A stretch of 64,000 nt of DNA from Rhizaria sp. SCN 62-66 (lineage: Eukaryota > Rhizaria, unplaced). The notes under the pieces are model-generated. The model did no database searches. It had not been told where the DNA came from and saw only the letters and a list, made by a program, of their open reading frames with translations. Positions 10,795-21,890 of the stretch are shown in pieces; position 1 is the stretch's first letter; every line of letters starts with the position of its first letter. The translations under genes were made by a program, and so were the position numbers. The DNA lies in assembly GCA_001724265.1 (NCBI GenBank), contig MEDY01000132.1, forward strand, positions 1 to 64,000, in the 5' to 3' direction.

Positions 10795-13700
10795 TTACCG
10801 GTGTTGCTGTTGCTGCTGCAGCTGTTGCTGTTGTTGCTGTTGCTGCATGTACTGCATCAGCAGCAGTTGCTGCTGCAGAGGGCTCGTGCCTGCCTGCGGA
10901 AACGCGGTGCCCGCGGAGACACCGGTGTTACCAAGCGCCGCCATAGCGCCATTCGCACCTAAACCGGGAGAGACGATCGTGCCGGCGCCTGCATTCGCGT
11001 TCGCCGCCACGGCGAGGTTGCTGCGGCTCCCTAGCGCACCGCCGAGGCCGCCGCCGTTGAGGCCGCCGCCGTTGAGGCCGAGGCCGAGGCCACCTGTCGC
11101 CGAAGACGTTGAGGGGGAAAGTGTGCTCGTGGGCGCAGCGCCAACGCTGTGATTGTTGGGAACAGTGGAGTTACTATTGGATGCGCCAGAGGCGGCCGCG
11201 AGTAAGGCTTGCAGCGCGCTCATGTTGCCGCCGCTGCCACTCTGGCCGAGCGCGTGGCCGTGAGCGACCGACTGCGAGGTACTTAGACCGCCACCCAAGG
11301 CACTTAGACCGGAGCCACCGCCGCCGCCACCACTAAGTGCAAGGGTGGACAACGGCGACACAGCCGCGTTGCCGGCGGCAAACGAGCCAGGACTCGTCGC
11401 GCTCACAACGCTGCTGCTCGCCGTGCGAAGAGAAGTTAAGCCGCCGCTACCAAGAGGGGCAACGGAAGCGTTGACAGCGGAAGGGAAGCGAGTGTGGGCC
11501 ATGTTTTGATTCATGCCAGCAGCGGCGTTGGCTTGCATCTGGAGTTGCTGCTGCTGCTGCTGAAGCTGCAACTGCAACTGAAGTTGTTGCTGCTGTTGTT
11601 GTTGCTGCTGCAGCTGTTGAATCATTTGCTGCTGCTGTTGGTAAGCAATCAGCGCAGCAAGGTCGTTCGCGGAAATACCGTCAATGCCGCCGTTGCCAAT
11701 GAACGTGCCCCCACGCTGCTGTTGCTGTTGCTGCTGTTGCTGATGTTGTTGCTGCTGCTGCAAAGCGAGCGCGGCGGCGTTGACGTTGAGCGGACTGTAC
11801 GCCCCGCCACCGAACGCGCTGCCCGCGCCGGCGAATCCGCCCGTGGCTGCGCCGCCGTTACCAGTGACACCGCCCAGTGCGCCGACGCCGCTGAGCGCGC
11901 CCAGCCCGAGCCCGGACATCCCGCCCGCGAAGCCCGCGGCGGCGGCGGCGGCCATCGCGGAGGAGGGCGTCCCCATCATGTCCGCGAACGCGCCGTTGCC
12001 GCCGGGGCTGTTGGGGCCTCCGGGTGCGGCGGCCGCAGCAGCGGCGGCGGCGGCGGCGGCGGAGGCGGCGGCGGCGGCGGCGGCCTTCTGCTTGGCCGTG
12101 CCGCCCGCCGCGCCTGCGCCACGCTTCGCCCCCGTCCCGCCGCTGTTGATACTGCTGCTGCTGCCGCCGGTGCCAGTGGTGAAGCCGTCGGCGCCGGTGT
12201 TAAGCGCCGCGTGCGCTGCGGCCGACGCCGCCGCGACCAGCGCTGCGGCGCGCGTGGGCGAGACAGCACCGCGCACGAACACGCCGGTGCTGGCGCCGGC
12301 GCCTCCGCCGGCTGCGCCGCCGCCGCCCGCGGCTGCGGACGTGATGCCGGTGCACGTGCGGATGTAGAACTCCTTACCGACTTGGAGGCGGCGCGCGAGG
12401 TCGAAGGAGCCCAGGGCGTCTTTGTTCTTGCTCATGCGCTCGGCCAGCTTGTCGGAGCGCTTCTGCTGGTACGCCTTGCAGTGCAGGTACTTAAAGTTGA
12501 ACACCTAAAAACAAGAGAGAGAATTGACAACATAAATGAGTGATTATAAAATAAAAACAAAAAGTAAACTTGGAAATATATCATTATGAAAATGCTTCTT
12601 GTGAGAAATTTGGAGTTGTGACGCAGAATGTGACAGAGATAGCTTTGTTTTCGTGAGTGTACGTACCCTGCCGTCGGCGCCAATGGGGCTGGTATGGAGC
12701 AAACAGTCAACCTCTGCACCGCGGCGGAACGTGCAGCAGCACATACCGGCCTGCGGCGGGTGCAGATCCGCCCACACCATGCAGTGCAGGCAATACCACT
12801 GCTTGGCCGTGATGTCGCCGAAGACGTTGGGGAAATAGGGTCCGAAGTACTCGCTTTGCACCGCGAGGCAGTCGCCGCAGATGGCGCGATGGCTGTGGTT
12901 AACGCCGTTGCACCACAGGTTCGTGCACCACAAACGCTCGGGGAAGAGGTACGACTTGGCGAGGCAGTCGCGCCGAACTTCGTCTTCGTCGTCGTTGTCG
13001 TTGTCATCTTCGCCGCCCGCACCGACGCCGCCACCGCCGCCGTCGCCGCCGTCGCCGTCGTCGTCGATCATTTCGTAGCCCTTGCTGCCCCCGGCCGCGG
13101 CCGCGCCGCCGCGGCGCTTAGACGCGGCCGCTGTCGCCCCAGTGGCGGCAGCGGCAGTGGCAGTTGCAGCGGCAGCGCCGGCTGCCAAGCGGCCGCGAGG
13201 GACGGCGGCGGCCGCGACGGCGGCGGCCGTGGCAGCCAGTCGCCCGCCGCGGCTGGAGCGGCCCTGCCCCCGGCCCGCCACCGGCCCACCAACACCGCCA
13301 GCAGCAGCAGCAGTCGCAGCGGCGGCGGCGGCGGTGGCGGCGGTGGAGGCAGCAGCAGAGGCTTCGGTGGCGGCGGGATGCGCTGGGTCAGACGGCGACG
13401 GCGACAACGCGGTCTGCGACACCGATGCCGCCGCAGCAGCAGGAGGAGACACGGCGCCCGCGCCAGCAGCAACAGCACCAGGAGCGATCGCTGCGCCTGA
13501 CGCAGACGTCGTCGCAGTTGCCAGCGTTGCGGCCGCGGTTGCGCTGGCGCTGGCATTGGCGGTGCTGTTGGTCGAGGGCGACTGTGAGCGCGGCGAGCTC
13601 GACTTGGGCGACAGCGACCGGGGCGACTTGCCCCCGCCCGCGCCGCCCGCGCCCACAGTGGTTCCGTTCCACATCCCGCCCGTGGCGGCGGCGTCGCGCT

Positions 13701-16700
13701 TGACGCTCTGCAGCACGGTCGGCGGCAGCACGCCGCGCGCGACGAGCGCGGTGAAGCGGCGCTCGCGGCGGCGCTTGAGTATCGCCCACCCAACACCGCA
13801 GAAGGAGCAGCACGCGCGCTCGCTCTTCTCCTGCGCGACGCGGAGGTAGTGGCCCAGCAGGTGGCGCAGGGCCGCGTTGTCGTCGGCGGAGTCCCCGGGG
13901 ACGAGGGCGGGGGCGCCGGCGCCGGTCAAGGGGTCGATGGCCGCGGCGGCGGGCGAGGGTGCGCTGATGCCCGTCACGGGGGTGCTTAGGAGCGTCGGCT
14001 GCTGTTGCTGTTGCTGCTGTTGTTGCAAAGCGAGTTGTTGTTGGAGTAGAAGCAACTGCTGTTGCTGTTGCTGCTGGAGTTGCTGCTGTTGCGCTAACGC
14101 GGCCAACAAAGCACTATTCGTCGTTGCACCACCAGCACTAGCAGCAGCAGCGCCAGCAGCGTTAGCAGCAACAGAAGCAGGAAGGGGCGGGCTCACTGTT
14201 GCGTGGCGTGGAATTCCGCTCGGTGGCGACCGCGCCCTCCGGCCACTCGCAGCCGGCGCATGAAGTTCCGGCTTAACTTCCTCGCCGAGCAGCGGCTTAC
14301 CTTCCGTCTTGACCAACGCGCCGCCGCCATTCCGCTGCTGCTGTTGCAGTTGCTGGTCGATCTGCCGCTGCTCCTGCTGCGCCGCGAGCGCGAGGCTGAG
14401 CTCGCCCAGCTGCTCAGTGGCGCGCAGCACACCCTGGCTAGACGGAGAGAGGGCGCGGCGCTGGTCGAGGGGGGAGAGCGGACGCAGAGAGCGGACCTGT
14501 GCCTGCTGCGTCTGCTGCTGCTGCTGTTGCAGTTGTTGATGCTGGAGCTGGGTGAGCGCACGAGGGGAGAGCGGGGCTGCTGCGCCGCTGCCGCCGCTAG
14601 CGCCGCCCGCAGCAAGCACAGCAGGTGCAGAGTGACCATCGCTCATGTGCAGGGTCCCAACAGCAGCAGCGCTGCTGCTGCTGCTGCTGCTGTTGCTGTT
14701 GCTGCTCGCGAGTGTGCCTGCCACCACCGCGGAGGCGACGGTTTGCAGCGCCGTCACGGCCGCGGCGAGGCTGTCGGCCGTCGCGGCGTTCGCCTGCGCC
14801 GCCAGCAGCAGCAGAGGCGTTGCGCTGTCAAAGCCGCACTCGTTGTGCGCGTCGCTGTCGTAAGCCTCGCTCGCGCCGCCGCTGCTGGTGTTTCGATGCA
14901 CGCAGATACTGCTCCCACACGCACTCGCGCTGGCACTGGCGCTGGCGGTGACGGTGCTGAGACTGCGGCTACTGTTGTTGTTGTCGTTGTTGCCGTTGCT
15001 GTTGGCCGAGTTAAGGAAGCAGGAAACGGCACGGCGCACAGCCTTGAGGTCAATCCCAGCCGCAGCGGCCGCAGCAACGGCGGCATCGCTGTCACCACTG
15101 CTGCTGCTGCTGCCACTGCTGTTGTTGCTGTTGCTGCTGTTGTTGTTGTTGGTGTGGGTGAGGTCAGTGATCGCGCTCGCGTCTGCGGCCGCGATGAGCG
15201 CGTCCAGGCAGTTGCGCGCGTGCGTCAGCTCGGCCGCGCGCTGTTTCAGCGTCACCGTGACCGTGTGCGCAGTGTGCAGTGACACAAGCTCGCTCTCTTC
15301 CCCCGCAGTCAGCGGCGGCGCCTCGGCGCTATGGTCCGCCGCGTCCCCCGCCTCGCTACTATGGGCGAGGAAGCGCCGCTGCAACGCCGTGTAGCGCTCC
15401 ATCAGCGCGCGCGTGAAGGGCGGCAGCGAGGCGAGAGTGACCGTGAGCGCCGAGGAGACCGAGTCGACGGCTGAGGCGCGCGCCAGCAGACCTGGCACGG
15501 TGGCCGTGACGGTGGGCGCGGCGATGTCGTCGTCGGGGGGCAAAGACGCGAGCAAGCGGGCGGTGGTGGCGGCGGCGGTCACGGCGACGGGGGCCGACTC
15601 GTTCGGACCACTCGCACTCACACTCCCACTCGCAACTGAGGCGTCAGTCAGAATAGCAGCGCCAGCGCCAACGCCACTGTGAGTGAGGGCGTTCGCGTTA
15701 GTAGTGTTGTTGTTGTTCATGTTGCTGGGGAGAACGGAGATGGTCGCGGTGTAGGCAGAGAGGAGCGCGTGGCGGACACTTCCATCCTCGACTAAGGGGG
15801 TACTTAGACTCGACTCGGCGGGGGTATGACTGCGATTCATGGTACACGCGTCGTAGTAGCGGCTGAGAATACTGTCGCAGCCCTCATTGTTCACAGTCGA
15901 GCTCGGGCCACTGGCACCGGCGTCCGTTGTCGACGCAGGTAGCAGGGCGAACAGAGCGGGCAACACCGCTGGCGGCGCGAGGGTCGCGACTGCGACGCGG
16001 CCCACCTTCTCCGCAGCGGCGGGGCTTAGTTGGGCGGCGATGCTCCCGCAGTCGACACCGCCGCGCAAAACACGCTTTTCGACCTCGGCCCTCTCGTCAT
16101 CACTCAAAACACCCGTGCTGGCGCTGCTAGCGCCAGTCTCGAGCTTGAGGGCCACAGCGTTGCCGCCGCTGCTGTTGCTGCCGCTGCTGCTGCTGCTGTT
16201 GTTGTTGAGATTGCTCAGAGTGTGTGAAAGAGGCAAACACTCGATGATGAGTGAGACTGAGGGGGCGGCTTGACTTTGAGCAGCGCGCGCTGAAGCACGG
16301 GTCAGCGGCACTGCACCGGACCACTGCGACTGCGACTGTGAGCTGTTGTTATTGACTGTGAGCAGGCGCACGAAGTTAGGCCGCATCGCGGATACAGGGA
16401 CTGCCATCGCAGTCGCCGCCGTAGCGGCAGCCGCAGTGACAATAGCGAACAAAGCAGAGCCTAAGAACAGCTTCAGAGCAGACATTTCGCTGTCGCTGTT
16501 GTCGCAGCTCAGCACACCGCTCTCGTCAGCCGCACCAGTGGTGTTGCTGGTGCTGCTGCTGTTGTTGTTGCTGCTATCGCCGTCGTTGTCGTCGGTCATC
16601 GCCTGGCCGCGCGAGCTACTCAGCCCCAGCTGAGGGGTACTTAGACTGCCGGTACTTGCATTGCCCCCCATCGCCAAAGTCTGCTTGAACAGCGCGTCCG

Positions 16701-19665
16701 CAGTGTGGGCGCCGGACGCGTCAGTGTAAGTGGACGTGTAAGCACCGGCGACATGTGTAAATGCCTCGAGCGGGACGCCCGTGAGCAGCAACGCCGGTGC
16801 CGGCGCCAGAGCACGGCAGAGCGCCGCGGCCGCGGCCGCCGAGGGCCGCTGCCAGGGCGCGGGGGACAGGAGAGAGAGGATCAAACCGCGCAGCAGAGCG
16901 GCGTGCAGTCTAAGGGAGCTGCTCGCGCCGGCACTTACACCGCCACTTACACCTAAACCGCCACTTACACCGCCGTCCGCCATAGAGGCAGACGCAGACG
17001 CAGACGCTGAAGCAGTCTGCGACGCGGAGTCAGTAGGGGCACTTACACTGGGTAAATAGGCCGAGAACGCAGGGATCGCGCGCACAGCAGCGCCGACGAC
17101 GCTCTCACAACGCGCGTTGTCTCTACCGACGTTGTTGTTCTGGAGTGTTGTGAGCAGCGCAGATGTAAGTGCCACGCAATGGCGATAGCGCGACTGAGCA
17201 TCGTGAGGAAGACAAGCTGCCTCCGCCTCCGCAATAAGTTTAGCCGCGTCCTTGCCTTTTTGCGCTACCGGCGTGAGGGTGACCGTGGGCACCGGGGCGG
17301 GCGCGGCGCGCGCGAGCACGCTGTCGGCCGAAGCCAACACCTGCTCCGTGAAAAGCGTCAGCAGCGAGCCGTTGCGCTGCTGCACGGCGGTGATGTAGGG
17401 CCAGATAGCGGCGATCGTGCTCACAACGCTACTTGTGTGCGCGTTGAGATCCCTTGCGCTGGTGTTGGCGAGGTTAAACGGCATTTGACTGCAGGTGAGT
17501 GCCAGAGCAGCGTTTTTCGCAATGGTGCCGTTGTTGTCACCCCCGCTGCTGTTGCTGATGTTGTTGTTGATGTAGGTGCTGAGATAAGCCCCCAGCCACG
17601 TCACGGGGTCGGTCGCCAGCAAGCCAGCGCCAGCGCCAGCGCCCGCACTCGCGCTCGCACAGGCGTTGCCATTGACACCATACTTTACATTCGCGACATT
17701 CGCGCCAATGGAGTTGAGCTTGGCTGTGACGTTGCTCTTGCAGTAAACACACTCACAAACCACGTTAACAGCAACTTTGCTGTCGTCGCCGCTGCTGCTG
17801 GCACCGCCGCCGCTGTTGCCGCCGCCGCTCGTCAGCAGAACCTCGGGACTGCTGACAGCGCTGGCAATCGCCGCGCTTGCCTTGTTTGTCTTGCCGCGCC
17901 CACGACCACTGCCAGTCGCCGCAGTCGCTGCCACCACACTCGAGCTACTGTTATTCGCCGTCGCCGCCGCGGCTGATGCTGACGCTGCTGCTGATGCAGC
18001 TGCGGCGGCGGTGGCGGCGGCCGTGGCCGCAATTTGCGCCACCATCGGCGGTAAGGGCGCGATCGCGTCGACGTCGACAGCGCTCGCCACGTCGAGCAGA
18101 AGCAGCAGCTGCATTAGAACGCCGCCCGCTGCGTACAGATCCGCCCGCTGGCACGCCACAACCCCGCTCTGGCTCGCGTCCGCGCTCGCGCTCGCGATAG
18201 CGGTGCCGTTGTTGTAGTGATTGCTCTGATGCGTGAGAGAGGTAGTGGCGGCGGCGGCGGCAGCGGCGGCTGCGGAGGCGCGAGCGAGCGCGTCCGGCGC
18301 TGTCAGTAGCGACGACACAGAGAAGGCGGGGCCCCGGGCAGCGACCCAGAGTGAGAGCGCGTGCGGCGCGGAGACGAGCCGCATCATATGCAGCGACAAC
18401 GGCGACAGGGATGCCTGCGACTGCGTCTGCGCGTTGTCGCTGGCGCTAGTGGTAGCGCTGTAACTGTTGGTGTTGCTGTTGTTGTTATTTTGTTGTGTGA
18501 AGCGCAGAGTGTGGAGCGACACGGCGCCGTGCGCCGTCTGCGCGCTGTGAAGCGTTTCGAGACTCGTCATCACCGTACGCGCTAGAACGGCCATCTCGTT
18601 CAACGTGAAGCCGTCGCCTGACTGTGCGCGCGCGGAGACCAGGCTCGCCAGAGACAGAGGGGCCAGCGGGTAGCTCAGCAGCGATCGTGAGCCTGAGGGG
18701 GAGTGGGCAGCAGACCCAGAAGTTGCGTTAACAGGCGCTTGGGAGTTGTTGTGCTGTTGCTGCTGTTGTTGCTGCTGGGCGATGTGTGAGGGGGTACTTA
18801 GTTGGTGCGTGAGCTGTTCTTCCAAGTGCGAGCTACTGAGCGTGCCAAGCGGGGTGTCCAGGTAAGGATGGAACGCGCCGACCGAGGACAGAAACGCCTG
18901 CGAGAACGCAGAGACAACGCTCGAACAGACGGGCGGCACCGGCAGAGACGCAACAGCGCCAGCACCCGTCGCCGTGGCCACTGCGACTGCAGCGGTGGCG
19001 GCGACCGCGGTTGACAGAGGCAGCGGAGAGAGAGGGAACGAGATGACTGGCTGCCGGCGGTAGATATAGCCGCTGTGTGCGCCTGAGTCACGGCTTGTGG
19101 CGGCTGTTGCTGTCGAAATCATGGGGGGAAACGAACGGAGAGCGTACTCTTGGTGAGCACTGATGCCTGTGCCACTAGGAGTCACACCGCTCGCACTCGC
19201 AACCGTACTGTGTGCGTTGTTGGCGTTCAAAGCAGCAGAAGACGACGACTTGCCGGGCGTGTTGACCAGGTTGCCAGTCGAAACAACAGGCGCGGCCGAT
19301 ACGTCGATAGACACGAACCGTCCGTCTTGAGCGCTGGTGCTCGCAACCGGAGCGGTGGCGGCTGTAGTAGTCGCGGTTGTGACGGCGGTGACTGCGGTGT
19401 AGAGCCCCCCGCCCTCACAGTCATCGACACGTGCGATTTGCGCCAGCTGCGGCGGGCTAGCGAACGCGAAGGCCACCTCGGGCGCGTCGGCCGACGCGGG
19501 CGCGGGCGCGGGCGCGGCCGATGAGAGCGCAGCGGCCGAGGGCGGGAGCGCGGCGAGTGAGCTGGGCGGCGGCGAGAGCGCGGTGCGGGGTCGCACAGTC
19601 GCGTGCGGGGTCCGCGTGGTGTCACTCTGCAGCCGCTTCGAGCGGTTCGGCACGGCGGTGTCCAT
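10795..19665 (-). CDS. 2,902-aa protein with degenerate kinase-like region and Cys-rich zinc-binding tail
   Basis: Exon 1 is 12667-19665 and exon 2 is 10795-12504; the 162-nt intron (GTACGT...TTTTAG) is phase 0. The start is the ATG at 19665; the frame is open to 19713 but has no earlier ATG. Residues ~340-510 resemble a kinase C-lobe: a helix with SLETLHSAQTAHGAVSL where active kinases have LHxxxIxHRD, then RADLYAAGGVLMQLL like the ADVWSLG helix, and near residue 936 a PWQRPSAAAAA segment like the end of a kinase domain. No HRD, DFG or glycine loop was found, so it looks like a pseudokinase split by low-complexity inserts. Around residues 1950 and 2230-2370 there are Cys-rich segments (CCSFCG; WCTNLWCNGVNHSHR with ICGDC; WYCLHC; MCCCTF), the second crossing the intron, which could bind two or more zinc ions. 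The rest is Ser/Ala/Asn/Gln runs. Ends in polyQ and TAA. No family name can be given. Confidence 0.6.
16932..16974. repeat. three close copies of CACTTACAC in the giant gene
   Basis: CACTTACAC recurs three times within 43 bp, separated by CGC or TAAACCGC. It is a variant of the dispersed (G)TAAGTACC / TACTTAGAC family. In the gene's own orientation it reads GTGTAAGTG, encoding VSG. Confidence 0.7.
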
Positions 19666-21886
19666 TTCGGGCGCGAAATAGAGACCAGGGCAGGCCGGGA
19701 ATAGGATATGCAATCGGTCACTCGATAGAAAAGCGTATGGGTAATTGTTCTCAATGAGATTGGGGAGGGGCGAGTAGGGCTAGAAGGGATACAGCGGGAG
19801 GAAAAGTTGGCGTGTGGATGGTAGTAGAGGCGGTGAAGATGGTCTTCGGAGGATAGCGAGAAAAGTGCTTTTGGGTTGTTCTAAGGGCTATAATTGAAAG
19901 GACAAGCTTGCGCAAACCGTTGCGTTCTCTCATAACGCCTGACAGACACTTTCACGTTTTATTGGGACTGCTACAGCTCGCCGACAAATCGCTCTCGTGT
20001 CCAAAAGCCGCCATGTCTCCAGTTCTGCAGTCCCCACTCAGCAGCAACAAGAAAAGCTTAAGTTCGTCCAGAAATGTTACGAGCGCGTTCAAATTTAATA
20101 TCAAAATGTGAGCCATAGTAAAATACGTGATTGCAGGCGTTTATTTATGGACGTAAGTCTTGTTTTTTAGTCAAAATTTGTCACGGAATGAGCATGCCAA
20201 TCAAATGGTCAAAGCCGAAAATGAACGTATCTAGCTGACTGAACAGCTCTAACAATAAGTTTTGAGTCTAATTACGAAAGAAAAGGACATAGTGTATTGT
20301 CATTTGTCATATTAACATGATTTCTTTTCACCTGTGATTTGTTAACAGTGTCAAATTGACTCGCAATGTTACTGCCACTGCCGCTGCTGTCACTCGGTGT
20401 CAGTGTCACAACACGCAGTCACTTAGCTGCTGTAGTCGCTAGAGGTGCGTCGATGACACATCCCCAGTCACAATAGCAGCATAGAGCAACTGCAGTGTGA
20501 TTGCCACAGCAACAACAGTAGTGCGACGGTGACACGAACAGAACCAACACATTAAATCCCCTTCTCTCGCCAAATCCTCCCGAATAGCACATATTTTCCT
20601 TATTTGTTGTTTTGTTATTGGCCACATACGGCTCTTATAGTGATATAATATCTTTTTCTTTTGTTTTTGATGTTTTTTGCTGCAGGTTTGCATGCATCTG
20701 GTTGTTATTATCCCGCATGTAGCGTTGTTATGTTTTAGCTATTTGTTTTGTTTTTGGTTATTATTTGCGTGCGTTATTTCTTTTGTTTTGTTGCTGTGCT
20801 ATTCTTCACTTTTCTTCACTAAACCCCCAATGAACTTTGTTTCGGCCAAGTCTTTACTCCACAATGCAATCAAGTTAGTCAGCCTCAACCATGTTTGATG
20901 ATGAAGCAATCTCCTAAGTATGCACAAAAGTGACTGTGCCTACGTTGCTGCAAGTGTGTTGTGTCACTCGACAGCAGGCAGCAAACAGCCACTTAGAGGC
21001 GTGCATCTAAGGTAATTAGACGAAGACTTGAATTGCGACTGACGGAGTGAGGCTAAACCATTGCTCCAAGAGACTGGACTGAGACACGACTAATATGGTT
21101 ACTAGTTAGACATACTTTTACACTGACAAGGTCACCCTTAGAAATGAAGGGTACTTAGATTGAATCATACTTCGATCAACCACCGAACGGAACACAAAAG
21201 AAAACAGGCTTTCCTCAAAAATAAAATCTTGGACGGACTTGGGAGAGAGCATTTGGGCAGCTCTTAATGAAATACACGAAAAATACTTGAAACATAAAAA
21301 TACAGAACAAAATGAACTAGCGAACTATGTAACAAGACAAAATAAAAAACGTCCAAGTATAATCCCCATTATCCGTGTAAGTGTCAGTGTGTAAAGTGTT
21401 AGTAACCGATAAGTGCAAAGCAAGAGCAATGACTGAGAACAAGGCGCGATAAATCTCGCTCTATCTAAGTCCCCATGTCCTACGTACTAAGGTACTTAGA
21501 TCGGACAGTGTGTGGGAGAGAGAGTGACTAATACCTTGCTTGTGTTATAAAGAGATGATGTCAAATATAACACTACCTTCAGTCAAAACGTGATCATTTT
21601 ACCTGCGCAGATTAGGACAAATGAGACACGCTTTAAGTGCTTTCTTGCTTATTTCGAGTCACAAAATGTCGTGGTCACCGCGTCAGCTCACTGTGGTCAA
21701 AACCAGCTCTGAGGAGGTACTTAGAGAGCGGAGGAGTGCCCCATCCTTAGACATACTCTCGTTACTTTGACGCAGACAGGAGAGCTTGACTACAGTATCA
21801 GTCGATCTCAGCCTCTCGCACCCTTAGACACGCGCAATCTTCAGCAAGCACTTAGACAGCGTGGTACTTGCACCGCTAAGTGGTAC
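19666..21886. other. intergenic region between two minus-strand genes
   Basis: It holds the promoter and leader of the giant kinase-like gene (19666-19900 is G-rich on this strand, so a C-rich leader on the minus strand) and the 3' flank of DDX6. The middle is AT-rich. A patch at 20350-20540 has coding-like GC content and ACTGCCACTGCCGCTGC-like repetition, but stops in all frames. From 21130 to 21890 the TACTTAGA-type oligomer recurs many times (separate entry). Confidence 0.5.
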
Positions 21887-21890
21887 TTAG
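21134..21890. repeat. cluster of TACTTAGA / CTTAGAC oligomers downstream of DDX6
   Basis: Copies seen by eye include GTACTTAGAT at 21151, GGTACTTAGAT near 21491, GGTACTTAGAG near 21717, CCTTAGACAC near 21820, CACTTAGACA near 21850, and CTAAGTGGTACTTAGAC ending at the DDX6 stop codon. Elsewhere this oligomer sits in exons; this is the one place with a dense non-coding cluster. It lies in the probable 3' UTR and downstream flank of DDX6, where a regulatory role is possible but not shown. Confidence 0.55.

Noticed and set aside
19666-19713. Upstream extension of the giant minus-strand gene to a TTG
   Set aside because: No ATG in the extension; eukaryotic start taken as the ATG at 19665.
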